A stretch of 64,000 nt of DNA from Flammula alnicola. Its lineage: Eukaryota; Basidiomycota; Agaricomycetes; Agaricales; Strophariaceae. A program made the translations under genes and the position numbers. The number at the start of each line of letters is the position of its first letter. Positions within the stretch are counted from its first letter, which is position 1. The notes under the pieces are model-generated. The model made no database searches. It saw only the letters and a program-made list of their open reading frames with translations, and was not told the DNA's origin. Of the stretch, positions 10,148 to 22,314 are shown one piece after another. Location of the stretch: NCBI GenBank assembly GCA_015499995.1, contig JADNRV010000106.1:1-64000 (forward strand), written 5' to 3'.

Positions 10148-12875
10148 ATGCCTTTGTGGCCGCCCTCTATATATTGCGGGCCTCCTCACAAGGCCGACAT
10201 TCTCCTGGGCACCACCTGCTTCAGCAGTGCCGACCTCGATAACTTATCGGACTTCGATACTGAGTCAAACATGGACACCGACCACGACGTTGGCTCCCGA
10301 CACTCTCTCTTTGATCTTGCCAATCATACCAACATGACCAAGAAGGACATCAAAAACTCAGAAATTCAGGCAGAAATTACCCGAAGGAAGGCCCTTTCTG
10401 ACCGTGCCCTCGATACGGTAGCCCGCTACAATCATCCCACCTTCCCTGCTTCGTCTTTTCTTACCACTCTTTTGCAACCCGACCGTTTCAAGAACTACAT
10501 AGCGAACGAGTTTCCTTCTATCATCTTGGAGAACCAGACACCCCCAGTTACATCCACAAATCAGGAGTCACTTCGCAAGGAAGTTAACGCAACCGTGGCT
10601 AACTCCCTCCTTAACTCCCGCGTCCCATCCAATATTACGACACTAGTGTCTTTCCCGACAATCTCCTTCCTGTGCCATTCGACGATAAATGCCTTGATAA
10701 CGTGAACAAATGTTGGGACCAGGCGTCGCAGAAATTTTCCCACTTCCCAGACAGCACAGAGAAAACCGTCCAAGATTGGCTCAACCATCTGGCACATACC
10801 CTCGGAGTCAAACACGGCCTAATTCAGAAGAAAAAGCCTGAGGAGCCCATGTCCACATCTGAGGACAATGGGCAAGTTGACGGTGGCCCAGGTGGCAACC
10901 TCAGTGCTGAAATCGGAGATGCCAGTGGCGCTGATGTTGGCGTTGAGGAAGATAACCTGGACAATGGTGTGGAGAAGGTGGGGTTCATTACCACGAATGC
11001 TCAAGACCGTTCTTTCAGCATGTTATCATACAGGAAAGGACCCAGTGGTGCCTACCGTCTTCGCACACCTGATCTCATCCTCGTCAACTGAAACCTTCGA
11101 CATTTCCTCCAGGAACACTCTTTTCAGCCTCGTTGGCACCACGTCGAAGCAATTTTGGAGGTGTCGTCATCTGCTTCACGTGAAAGCATGATTCAGCAGA
11201 TTCTCGAGAAGGCGTCGCTCATGTTTGAAACGCAACCATTCCGTCGATTTGTGATTGGTCTTGCCTTTCGGGGCACTGCCCAAGATTTGAAATTTTGCTT
11301 CATGTTGATCGATCGCTCTGGTGTCTGCCTAACTGACTGGACCCCATGTATCGGCTACGATGGCATCAGCCTTGCCCGCATCATCTTTGCACTCTCTTAC
11401 GCTAAGCCAGAGCTACTCGGCGTCGACACCTCAATGACAATAGACCTCCTCTCCGGCAACATTACCAAAATCCGGGTTGAAGACCAGGAGTTCGATGTCG
11501 TGAAGCACATTCATTCTTCTCTCGTTCTCTTTGGTCGCGGTACCCATGTTTTCGTTGTACGAGACAAGGATGGGACATATCACATCCTCAAGGATGCCTG
11601 GCTTCTCGTTGACCACGGCATTTCCGAAATCACTGTCCTCTCCGAAATCAACCACATTCTGAACAGTGATTCCAGCGAGGATGCTAAGGCATACCGATCG
11701 ATGCATCCTCGGTTTATTGTGGGGCAGGAACTTGGCGACTCTACGAGGGCACGAAGGGGAAGGCTGACCGACACGCCCCCTGACTGTGTGCACCATCGGG
11801 TAGTAACAGGTCCTGTTGGGGATCCCATAACTTCTTTTCGCTCTCGCGTAGAGTTTGTCCAAGTTATCCTGGACTGTGTCAAATGTAAGTCTGATGTTCA
11901 ATACCGAAAGTAATTTACTTAATCAATTGCTTTCTGAGGGCTCGATTTTTTGCACAATAAATGCAAGAAGGTACATGGTGACCTAAGCATCAACAACATT
12001 GTTATTTATCGCTCGCCCCCCGCACATCCACCACCCCCGAAAGCCTCCAATTTGAAGAGCACCGATGACAATATGCCTATGCGAATCACTCGGCACACCA
12101 CGCAGCAGCACCTAGCACCATTTGTACTTGCTCCACTGACAGGTTTGGATGAAGACATCCCAGTTGTTGGTACCGTCATCGACTATGACTACGCTCGTCC
12201 GATTGACACCAACATGCAGAGAACATCGGTATGTCTTTTGCTGAATTGTTCTGTCCTCGTACTCAATTGTTTTTTTCTTCTTCAGGGAACTTTACCCTTT
12301 ATGCCACTTGATGCTCTTGACAACCTCAATAGCGGAAAATACATCCATACTCCGGCTCACGACCTTGAGTCGCTCCTCCAGACAGTCCTTGGAATTGTGT
12401 CTTTCACTAATGGACCTTGCGGAAAATGTCGTCCGCATACTGAACATATTCCTGTGGCACAGTGGTACAACGAAATTGATCGAGAACAACTTTTCAAGGA
12501 CAAAGCCATCGATTTGATATGCTACAACAGAGAGGTCGACAGCCACATTCCAGAGTACTGGAAACCATTTCCTCCCTACCTTCATCGTCTCGTCTCGGCC
12601 ACGTGGCCTGGCAACAACCCAGTTGCTATGTCAAGCCAAGCTTCTCACTGTACAAAGATGTTCTTGAAGAGGCACTTAAAGCTCTCAAAGCGCTTCCAGA
12701 AGTCCCAGCGAAATATGCTCCCACCAGTCAGAAGCGTCCCCGACCTTCCGATAATGATGCAGGCAGATTCCCGTACGACTTGAAGTTCCGTCGAGGTAAC
12801 TTTTTCTCTGAACGTCTTCCTCAACCTGTCGACATCAAGGAGCTTTCGCAGTGGCAGGACTCCATCAATGCATAG
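10148..12875 (+). pseudogene. FunK1-type fungal protein kinase, interrupted
   Basis: The protein resembles the basidiomycete FunK1 family, an expanded group of Ser/Thr-kinase-like proteins. Visible parts are an N-terminal helical region; YDTSVFPDNLLPVPFDDKC and DWLNHLAHTLGVKHGL; the family block RFVIGLAFRGTAQDLKFCF; a catalytic loop HGDLSINNIVIYR (normally HRD, here HGD) after a 54-nt intron (11885-11938); DYDYARPID in the DFG/DYD position; a second intron (12229-12285); and the C-terminal TLPFMPLDALDN ... HDLESLLQTVL. The start is the first in-frame ATG (10148). Breaks: a one-base loss near 10633, an in-frame TGA at 11089-11091 (before NLRHFLQEHSF), and another one-base loss near 12630 before FSLYKDVLEEALKALKAL. 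The HGD substitution is also seen in some family members, so it alone does not prove inactivity. Most likely a pseudogene, unless the indels are sequencing errors. Confidence 0.8.
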
Positions 12876-13007
12876 TGCCTCTTTTTAGATTGGTGTGTCG
12901 TTTCTGGCCTTTGCTGAAGTCCGAGAAGGTATATCTGCTATTCGTCGAAATTGTTTATGATCTGTTGTATGTACTTCGCACGTAGCTTGTTGTTTTGTTT
13001 GTTTTGT

Positions 13008-13526
13008 AAATCAGGATGTTCGTCGTAAATGGCAGTTTGGTGAAAACGGGCGATGACAATCGCCTCGCAACAAGTGAGCCACTGCGAATAGGAAGGTCCA
13101 CATCTGCGGAAACGAGGTAAGAAAGCAGCTGTAAAGCTGATACCACAGCACGCACCTTTATCTGACATCTCAACACGTTACAGGTTTACAAGTCTTCCAT
13201 TGACTCGTGTGTCTTGGGTTGATATCATGGTGACGCAAGTCACACCCAGCCATTATAGTGCTGATGCGATTTGCCACAGTCAGCGTGTCAGCCTGTGGAC
13301 ATCCTGACACATCACTATCGCGTAAAGATGATGGAAGGATATGCCAAACAATGGCAAAGGATGTCCGAAAATGGTTGCAGTGAAGCAAAACTCATAGAGA
13401 TCCACATGGAGGGTGTTTTACTAAGCTCCCGAACTATATCAAATCGATTCTAGGGTTACTTAGGGTTCGATTAAGCTAACAATCGGCATCGGCACCCCCC
13501 TAGTACTTGCAAAACGCGAAGTGTAT
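13008..13526 (+). repeat. Left arm of a ~519-bp inverted repeat
   Basis: This arm is a near-identical reverse complement of 14018-14537, for example AAATCAGGATGTTCGTCG at the outer end and CTTGCAAAACGCGAAG at the inner end. It carries an inverted copy of the promoter, exon 1 and first part of exon 2 of the JmjC gene that starts in the right arm. Scattered single-base differences show the duplication is not brand new. Confidence 0.93.
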
Positions 13527-14017
13527 CTGCGGTCCATCAGCTGGTGGAAGGATATGCCAAATAATGGCAAATAATAACCGAAAAAGAGAGGCATCTCCAT
13601 CATCGCAAGCAGCTGGGCTTGTCACCTATCTTTTACTTTGAAAACAGGACTGTGAACTTCAAGCTTCGATTGTGGGCTTATGGGCACAGACACAGGCCCC
13701 CAGGCACTTATTTATTGGAAATCCAGAAATCTATTTAACGTTCAGAGTTCAGAATGAATTATACTATTATAACCACATTATCTTACAATCTCTTTCGGCC
13801 TGCAATTTCTTGAAATTCTTGTCAAAAAGGTAGCTATGACCTTTGTCTTCACGTGTTTCAGGCATGAGAATGTGAGGATAAAGATAGAGCAATGCGGTGA
13901 GAGCGGCAAAGTTAAAGGTACTTAGGTAGGACAACGTTGACATGATTTCTGAATCTTAACATAGACGCGCCTGCCACGTGACTGTTTGATGGCTTGGGTT
14001 TATCAAGCTGTGAAAAT
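13527..14017. other. Spacer of the inverted repeat with an internal degenerate copy
   Basis: The 491-bp spacer has no ORF of note. Near 13543-13600 it contains a degraded copy of an arm segment: GGAAGGATATGCCAAATAAT resembles GGAAGGATATGCCAAACAAT at 13334-13353. The region has therefore been duplicated more than once. Confidence 0.7.
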
Positions 14018-14537
14018 ATACACCTTCGCGTTTTGCAAGTACTAGGGGGGTGCCGATGCCGATTGTTAGCTTAATCGAACCCTAAGTAACCCTAGAATCG
14101 ATTTGATATAGTTCGGGAGCTTAGTAAAACACCCTCCATGTGGATCTCTATGAGTTTTGCTTCACTGCAACCATTTTCGGACATCCTTTGCCATTGTTTG
14201 GCATATCCTTCCATCATCTTTACGCGATAGTGATGTGTCAGGATGTCCACAGGCTGACATGCTGACTGTGGCAAATCACATCAGCACTATAATGGCTGGG
14301 TGTGACTTGCGTCACCATGATATCAACCCAAGACACGCGAGTCAACGGAAGACTTGTAAACCTGTAACGTGTTGAGATGTCAGATAAAGGTGCGTGCTGT
14401 GGTATCAGCTTTACAGCTGCTTTCTTACCTCGTTTCTGCAGATGTGGACCTTCCTATTCGCAGTGGCTCACTTGTCGCGAGGCAATTGTCATCGCCCGTT
14501 TTCACCAAACTGCCGTTTACGACGAACATCCTGATTT
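14018..14537 (-). repeat. Right arm of the inverted repeat, including JmjC gene 5' end
   Basis: Reverse-complement partner of 13008-13526. It includes the presumed promoter, the ATG at 14377, intron 1 and part of exon 2 of the JmjC gene; the similarity stops inside exon 2 just after TTNILI. Confidence 0.93.
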
Positions 14538-17500
14538 CCGGAAATCATGAGGATCTCGCGGTGTTGAAGGCTGCATGGAAAGATTACAATGTGGGCCATT
14601 CTCTTTTACCGTTTGTTTTATTGCTTATTCTCTATTAGCCTTTGATCACACAGTTTCTTTCTTATGAACGTGGTCTTTTGGGCCTCGATGGGGATTTCAC
14701 GCAATCACATGAAATGAGGGAACTCCTCAAGATCGAAGTGAAGCAATCCACGCCAGGAAATCCCAGTGCAGAAATCATTGCAAAACCTCTGGCACGAACG
14801 AATTGGAATGCTGCTCAACATGGGAAATTGTGTTCGCTCGTTAGCCTCCATCGGCTCTTGGATGTGTTGGCATTTTTGAGAAATGTAGGCGAAAAGGCGC
14901 CGGTGATGAGGAGGAACTTGGATGTTATGCCTGAAACCCTCGTGGTGCGAGCACTTTTTGTTTTGTTTTTTCAGCGTTCTTAACTCTCCTTACAAAACGA
15001 CAGGGTTATGAAAATCTCCACAACTGGCCACAGCAGTTGTTGAAGTTTCAAGGTTTCCTGGACGAAGTGTTGAATCAGGACTACAAGCATACGGGCGGCA
15101 CTGGTAGCCGGCGTTTGTTGCAGTTCCTACGTGCAAATCGCAGTACCATGGCACAAGGAAAAATTGTTTCTAATTTGACCGTCGTTGCTACACATTTGGC
15201 TTATATCAGGGAGACCCGCTTTCACGCATCCACTTTTCCCGATCTCCCTGACCAAATTAATCAAGATATCATTCAGTGGGTGGTCTTTCCTTCCGTGTTT
15301 TCACTGTCTTACTTGTCAATGAAGAAGAGCGTCGAGCGACGAAGAGAAGCTTTTCCTCAAAGAACTTGAAGATTTCATTCTGCCGCTCACCACTATGCAC
15401 AACCGAACTGCGTCCGGCAGTGTGAGTCTAACATCGTTTAGGGCACCCTTTCAATTGGCCTTGAAAATATCTCCACTGTACCTGCTTTCTCCGATTCTTC
15501 TTGCAAGAAAATCCTGGCGCAGGAGTTCGTTATTGCGCACCGCTTTTTGCATTGGAAACGATAAACCCGAAGCACTGTTGGAGGTGGAAAAGGTCTTGTG
15601 GACCGTGATATTTTCAATGGCTGATGGGTCTTTAAACCCAAAGGATGCCTTGGAGAGGTTGAAATCCGATCTACCCTGGGAGTTAATTCGGTCAGTTGCT
15701 GATTCAAAACAGCAGAGTTCTTGGTTCCATTTGAGTGAGTCTGTTATGGCATTTCTGCATTTGCACTGTATCTGAATTATCTCGTGGATTTATCAGCAAA
15801 ATCATCTCAGACATCTGTGCCAAAGGCAGCTGTTTGCGGTTCCTCTTCCCATAACGTGGATCATGGATCTATTCAGAGGGATCACCCTGCCACCAACCTG
15901 TCCGGAGTCGAGGACAGTCATGGCGGAGCTGCGGATGACTCCAATATGGATATCGACAATGTGGATTCGACGACACCTGATGGATCAGCTGCGCCGAGCA
16001 CTGGGGCTACTCCTGAGCTCAACCCTTCAGCTTTCGGCGACACGAGCAATGAAACCGCAGGAACAAGGGAGAGTAGAGGAAACGTCGACTCGAATTCTCT
16101 TCAAGAAAACATCCAAAACTCCATCGGAATACAGCAGGAGAAAGGTCTGCTACCGGATCGCATGCTCGAAGACGAATTGACGCCTTTGGGGGACCTCATA
16201 AATTTGCAGATATTCAGTGATCCGGAACAAGCAGGAGGCTTGCAAAATTTGATATCTCTAGATCAAGATGCAGGACCGACCAATGGAATGACTGTGAATC
16301 CTGCCACGATTGAGGGCCGTCATTCTTCGCTTCACCCTCTGGATAAAGATGGAGAGACCGACGAGGACTCATCCTCTGATAAGATGGCTGTAGAAGACCC
16401 AAGTTCGCGTCATCGGGACACTTCAGGCCTTTCTGGTTCTGAGGATGAGGGCGAGGAGGACCAGGAGGAGGACCAGGATGAGGGCGAAGAAGAAGAGAAA
16501 CAGGTTGAGGACGATGAAGGCGGAAGAAAAGATGAGCAGATGGACGTAGAAGGAGAGGACGACAGTGAGGAGGAAAATGAGGAAGAAGATGACGACGCAT
16601 CTAGTCAGATGGACGTGGATCAACCAGCTTCGATGCGTCAATCTGTTCGTATCAAACGACAACGGCTTCAAAAAAGCGCATCAATGAAACCAAACTCGTC
16701 ATCTTCCAGTCCCAGAACGAAGAGCAAGAAATGCCCTTCATCTGCTATGACACCAAAGCCTGCCCCACCTGAGAAATCTTCTCCATCTATGCCAAATGCA
16801 CTCACTCACCCTCCGCCTTCGCTCCTGTCGAAACCTATTAAGAAAGTAAACAACAACGTTAGTGATCCAGCAACTTCTGGATCAAAATTAAATCCTATTG
16901 ACGTCGACGATCTGTTTAATCTTATGTCGTCTTGGGAGCCAGACAATCTTGACGCCTTTGTAAGTTGATCTCGATATCTTATTATGCTGCCACTGAGTAT
17001 ATGTGCCATAGCGGCCCGTGAAAGAGGAGAGGGAAGAGAACGTAGGATTGCCTAAGTGTGTGCTGGAGCGACACAAGTGTCCCCGAGACTATACTGTCTT
17101 TGGTCCAACTGGAGAAAAGGTCGTCCTAGAACCTGAATTTCACGTACGTTTCTCGGTTTTCCTTGTATATTGCTCATGAATGACTGTAACCTCTTTCCAG
17201 TTTCCAGACTATGTAAAGCGGTTCGATGAAATAATGTCCGGCATCGAAAAATCATATATCAACAAGAAATCCATGCACGTCGCGCATCCTTCTAGCTCCG
17301 TTATCGCTGTCTTGACTTATCAGGAGTATTTGGATATGCCACAAGATGAACTGCATTTACTTCTCGCTGAAAAGAACGTCATTGTCAGGGGGCTCCAGTT
17401 CCTGATCATGAATTCGATGCGAAGGGTCTCGATTTTGTTCATCCGCTTCATAGCCCTGTATCTCTTCAAGGTAGGTGGCTCCATGACTCCTGTCTGCGTT

Positions 17501-19176
17501 TAATGCTAATTTCTCTCTTTTCAGATTATTCCTTACAAGGCCATGTCGACGAACTCCTAGATGAAGAGGAAGAGGATGCAATCAGGAGCGCGCGAAGGCG
17601 ACGACAGAGATGCGGAAAGAAGGAAGATACTGACCTCGATGAGCTCGACCGAGAGGAAAAGCATATCCCTGCAACGATAACTGGAATGCTTCAAGAAGTT
17701 TTAGATGAAGTTGACCACGATGAAGGTAGAATCGTGAATGCCTTGGATTTGCCTTTGTGCCACGAGAGCACCGCACCGACTGCATATTCAACCGACACTT
17801 ATGCCTGGCATCACACGCGTGGTCGTCTAGGTTTTCTGTCAAATGAGGTCTTTCCTACCACTGATACATGCTGGGCTCTGATCAGTTCCCGACATACTGT
17901 TACCTTCTTCCATGTTGACCCTGATGGCTTCAACACTCGTGCTCTCTTGGTCCGGGGCGGCAAACTCTGGATTTTTTATCGAGAAGTCCGAGACATGCCT
18001 CTTTCTTCTCGTCATGTCTTTTTTGACAAAGGCTTCCGTCTCGATCGCTTCACGGATAAGGCCAAGTATGACCTGGAAGCTGTTTTCCTATCGAAAGGCG
18101 ATTTTTTGTGAGTTTCTATTGTATACTGAAGCGATCATTACACATTACAATATTTAATTTTCTGAAGGTTGATGCGTGCCAACCAGCCTCACGCTGTTTA
18201 TGGAAAAGAGCTGACGATCATTCATGGAGGCCACTTCTACCTCACGTCCCTCATGGAGATGACCGCTCAAAGCATGTTCCATAGCTTCATCATGGATCAA
18301 TTCTTGATGAACACGGTTCACTACCGCTCCCGGCTGCTTTTACGACGTATCATTGACTTCTATAGGTTGGGGCTCTTAGAAAAGAAGCTCGTTCAGACTG
18401 GTGCGATGTTAATGTTTCCATGTCCATTCATGGTCTGACGTGAACGTGAACTTATTGTCAGATGCTGGTCATCACTTACCAGATGTCCAGACGTTCCCCG
18501 GCTTGGTCAATCTTCTTTCTTTATGCAATCTCGTCATTCTGGGAAATGTCCTCGACTTTCGGGCATATTCAGCTCCCAATCAGAAAGCTGAAGACGGCGC
18601 GGATCCCCATCAACAGGTCCTAATGGATCATTATGACCGTAACAACATCTCGAAACAAGAGCGTGTTTCTATGATGTTTGCACGTGGAATTGCTCTGGAG
18701 TTGGTGCGCTGGGTCAGGGAATTCTGTGTAGTCACTTCCCCCAAAGGCGAGGTGATACCAGATCTTCCATCTGATTATATTTCTCGGCAGATGGCTGCTC
18801 TCTTAAAATACAAAGCAGAAGCGGAGCAAAACGAGATCGTGGGTGCGCCGCATTGTACGCTGGAGTTGCTGCAGAAGCAGATCAACGACGTCATAGCCTG
18901 CGACGAAGATCTGAAACGGTATTGGAATAACCCCCCAAAAAAATCGACGACACGACACTGGGATTTGGCCCACAAAAGGCTTATTTACTTCACTGGAAGG
19001 AGGGTGCCATTCAGCTCAAGACCTATGAACAGCTGTTGCGAGATGGTGCTACTCTGCTGGACAAGAAATACATGCGAGGAGAAGTATACCGCTCTACTCA
19101 GGACCAGAAGATGGCGTCGCATGATTTTTCTTTCGCCGAAGATGATGCCAGACCTCAGAAACGCGCTCGTAGTTAG
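14377..19176 (+). CDS. JmjC-domain protein, 11 exons, two apparent one-base losses
   Basis: Exons inferred from splice sites and frame: 14377-14389, 14442-14590, 14639-14944, 15004-15275, about 15328-15734, 15797-16959, 17012-17143, 17201-17470, 17525-18107, 18168-18400, 18462-19176. The product would be about 1,414 residues. Residues about 380-770 are a long acidic, Ser-rich disordered segment (EEDQEEDQDEGEEEE). The C-terminal third is a JmjC-like 2-oxoglutarate/Fe(II) dioxygenase domain: CWALISSRHTVTFFHVDPDG has the H-x-D metal pair, ALLVRGGKLWIF follows, and DFLLMRANQPHAVYG with HGGHFYLTS supplies the distal His. Such proteins demethylate or hydroxylate histones or other proteins; the substrate here is unknown. 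Two -1 frame changes are needed, in a G5 run at 17388-17392 and a C6A7 run near 18932-18944; adding one base at each makes the summed exons exactly 1,415 codons. Homopolymer position suggests sequencing error, but real mutation is possible. Confidence 0.8.
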
Positions 19177-19646
19177 ACTTCAATGTGAGATGTTGCGGGA
19201 GAAACAGATACCATGCATGTAAAAGACTTTGAATACATACCTGTGCTTTGCCTTAGTTTTACTCGCGTCCGAATATATTATATTGTGGAGACATTCATCC
19301 AGAGGTCATGTGATTAAACGCTCCTTTCCTTGGTCAGCCAAAAAAAAATCCAATTCACGCTCATGAACTTCTCTGCTCTCCAGCTTCTACAGCCGTTCGA
19401 AGATGCTTCACTACCTCATTTCAAGTTTAACTATTACTTGGGTTGCTCTTCAGTTTATCTTGCTGGGAGGTTTCGAGCCTTACGGTGTGTACCACATCAT
19501 GCTAATTCTTTACAAGGCATTGACAATTTCTCTTCCCAGTCGAACACCCTCTTTCTCTGCCGACTCATCATGCCATCGATCGAGATGCAGATGCTACGTG
19601 TTTCGGGCCGCGTACCTCTGCTAATGTCTACGACCTACGTCCATGG
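19177..19646. other. Gap between JmjC gene and Helitron ORF
   Basis: Only short ORFs without recognisable similarity. It should contain the JmjC 3' UTR and possibly the Helitron 5' end, but I could not identify the terminus. Confidence 0.4.
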
Positions 19647-20552
19647 TTGGGTATAATGACCCCCATGTCTTGTCTCAATGATTCTACGCTGCCAATCTAC
19701 GTCGACCAACCTTGCATTGCTCTCATTGAATCCTGCATCACTCGTCATGGTACTAGCCTTGTTTTATCTTATGATAGAAATGGAAATCGTACTAAAAACC
19801 CCTTTACACATCGACGCGCTGAGTCCCGCAGTCGGAGACTCCACACACCAGATCTTTCTCGGTTATCAAAATGTATTCGTTTGACACCGCGGTGTTGGTC
19901 ACGCTATCTGTCAAAACTTGTCGGGCTCTGCACGAGACGGAATTACCTGCGGAGACATGATTTTAAGGCCTTTCTTGTGCGACTTCATTCCTTCTTGTTT
20001 TGCGCTGAGCTGAAACACTTCCTCTCTGATATGAGCCCATGTCCTTCGCTGTGGATAGAATATGTTCGAATGCCAGCATCTTCTATCGTGTCTGCTTTTT
20101 CATCCTCTGCACCTGCCAACATTGCAAAGGATCATCCGCCTGTTGAAAGCTCCCATGGCCGTAGTCCTAATGATCCTTCCTTAAAATGGGGAGGTGGAAA
20201 GAAGACCCTGAAAGGAAGCATCTTGAAAGATTATGTTTGCCGAGATTACGACTGGCTTGACTTCAATGCTCTAGAATTTCGATTTGTCGAGTATGTCCAT
20301 GTCAATAAAATTTCTGAATTCTTGTCCGAAGACAAACATAAAGATGCTGTCCCTTTTAAACTACCTTTGCACCATCTGGTTGATCTTATCTCTGTTCCTG
20401 AACTCCAGGATCTCGCCTTGCTGCATAACATGCAGCTTCGTAAAAGAGACTCAAAGAAAATAATATCTCAAATCCTCGAAGATCATCACTGTGACACATG
20501 TGATAAATACTTTTCTTTTTTCAACTTCTTTACCAACGATGAGTTGAAAGAC

Positions 20553-20894
20553 GCTGAGAAAAAATGCAGAGTGCCCAAATCCAAACACAAAGATTCTCCC
20601 CAGTCAGACAAGATGGACGTTGATGTGCCGGAATTTCCACCACGGCTGCCCAGTCTCTGTGGTAAAGAAGTTGAAAAAAAATCCAGTGTGCCAAAATCCA
20701 CACACAAAGGTTCTCCCCAGCCAGATGAGATGGGCATTGACGTGCCAGAATTTCCAACACGGCTGCCCCGCCTCTGTAGTAAAAAAGTTGAAAAAAAGCA
20801 CGGAGTGCCGAAATCCAAACACAAAGATTCCCCCGGGCCAGACGAGATGGATGTTGATGTGCCGGAATTTCCACCACAGCCACCCAGCCTCTCA
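20553..20894 (+). repeat. Three tandem ~115-bp coding repeats
   Basis: Three imperfect copies encode VEKK-x3-VPKSKHKDSP followed by MDVDVPEFPPRLPSLC (about 37-39 residues each). They alternate basic and acidic-aromatic motifs. The copies differ by substitutions that mostly keep the frame, so they expanded while the ORF was under selection or recently. Confidence 0.85.
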
Positions 20895-21740
20895 CTCATA
20901 CGGTGAATAATTAATAATTTCTGTCATGATTCAAGCCCCTCGGAATTCGAGGAATCAGGCTGTGCCGTGTGCGGCCAACTCTGTCCTTTGAAAAATCTAA
21001 TTTCACTCAGAAGGTCGAGTGCTGACCTCGACTTACTGTGTAAAGATGGTGTCAGTCGTGCTGAGAGAAAGGCCGAAATCGATCCAATATCTGATCTAAC
21101 TGGTCCCATTATTGATCCTTCTTGTCGACACATCTGTAATACTTGTGAAGAGTCACTTCTCAAGAACAAGGTTCCGAAATTTGCTCTGTGTAATGGCCTC
21201 TGGATAGGGATGATACCTGATGAACTGAAAGATCTGACTTTTGCTGAGCGCATGATAATTACTAGAGTGCGACACAACAGATGCGTCATGAGAGTTTCCT
21301 CGGGTCGTGCAAAAATGATTGCGAATGTTATTGCTTTCGCTAATCCGACGGTTCTTGTATATCATACGCTCCCACCAACTCGCGAAGAAATGGAGGAGGT
21401 TCTTGCATTTATTTATACTGGTAGTTCTCCCCCGACCGACGAAGATTTCAAACGCACGCCTATGTTGGTGAGAAGAGAAAAGGTATCCAAGGCGCTTGAC
21501 TGGTTGAAGTTAAATCATAGAGACTATTTCGACCTTCAAATATCAAAAGAAAATCTAAATACATATCCTCTTCTTGGTGTCCCGGTTAATGTTTCCTTCA
21601 AGAAGATGGAACCCAGGGAGCCCATTGTACCCCCGCTGGCTACCAGCGTTCACCATGACGACGATGAGCCTGGAACCGAAGAAGGTCAATGTTCTTTCGT
21701 AGTTCACGGCCTTACAGGTCAAGAGTATTCAACACTTTCC

Positions 21741-21748
21741 ATCAATGC
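21741..21748 (+). repeat. Target-site duplication ATCAATGC, left copy
   Basis: ATCAATGC occurs here and at 27658-27665, flanking the nested element exactly. Joining the flanks through a single copy restores the Helitron frame. Confidence 0.88.
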
Positions 21749-21776
21749 GAGGTCTTTATTGTCCTCCACTGATTCC
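21749..21776 (+). repeat. KDZ element left terminal inverted repeat
   Basis: Begins GAGGTCTTTATTGT and ends with the shared core CCTCCACTGATTCC. It pairs with 27630-27657. The outer 14 bases match poorly, the inner 14 perfectly. Confidence 0.8.
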
Positions 21777-22060
21777 TACCGGAATCCGGCGGAATCCGGT
21801 CATTCCGGAGGAATGAGTTTTGGCTGAGAAGCCAGCCAAAATGCATGATTTCATTCCGGCGGAATGCAGACCGGAATGAGCCGAGACCGGAATACCTAAC
21901 AGGAATGACCGGAACGGAATGGTCACCGGAATCCGGTGCACCATTGATTTATTGCTAATATTATTATTTATTATTAATACATTGATTTATTGTTAATATT
22001 ATGATTTACTGATCATAATACTTAATGTTATTTAATAAATGGCACGCGCGTTCCGAAAAC

Positions 22061-22204
22061 GCCGAATCACGTGACGCGGCAAATGCCGAATCACGTGACG
22101 CGGCAAATGCCGAATCACGTGACGCGGCAAACGCCGAATCACGTGACGCGGCAAACGCCGAATCACGTGACGCGGCAAACGCCGAATCACGTGACGCGGC
22201 AAAC
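22061..22204 (+). repeat. Six 24-bp tandem repeats with palindromic TCACGTGA
   Basis: Six head-to-tail units of GCCGAATCACGTGACGCGGC plus AAAT or AAAC. Units differ only at the last base. Each unit contains the palindrome TCACGTGA, a CACGTG E-box. The array ends 110 bp before the companion-gene ATG. Confidence 0.95.
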
Positions 22205-22314
22205 GCCGTGCCCTGAACCCAGATGCCACGCAATCAAATCTGTTGGCCATTCTTTCCTTCCCCCCCCCACTTCCTTCCCCCCCACCACCACCATCCACCC
22301 CGTTTCACCACCCC

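Larger units (their letters stand above)
19647..21748 (+). pseudogene. Helitron N-terminal region (DUF6570-like) with tandem repeats
   Basis: The first ~120 codons look non-homologous, so the true start may be the Met at about 20031 (MSPCPSLWIEY). Then follow a SAP-like helical region (LHHLVDLISVPELQDLALLH), three 37-residue repeats (20553-20894), an in-frame TGA (20904-20906) and the block GCAVCGQLCPLKNLISL, CRHICNTCEESLLKNKVPKF, ALCNGLWIGMIPDELKDLTF and PPTDEDFKRTPMLVRREKV, which matches the DUF6570 region found before Rep in fungal Helitrons. The paired cysteines suggest a zinc fold. The segment stops at the nested transposon after STLSINA. It is now cut off from the Rep domain. Confidence 0.8.

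Noticed and set aside
12938..13453. ORFs in the left inverted-repeat arm as separate small genes
   Set aside because: They are mirror copies of the JmjC 5' region and of shadow frames in the right arm; no independent gene is indicated.
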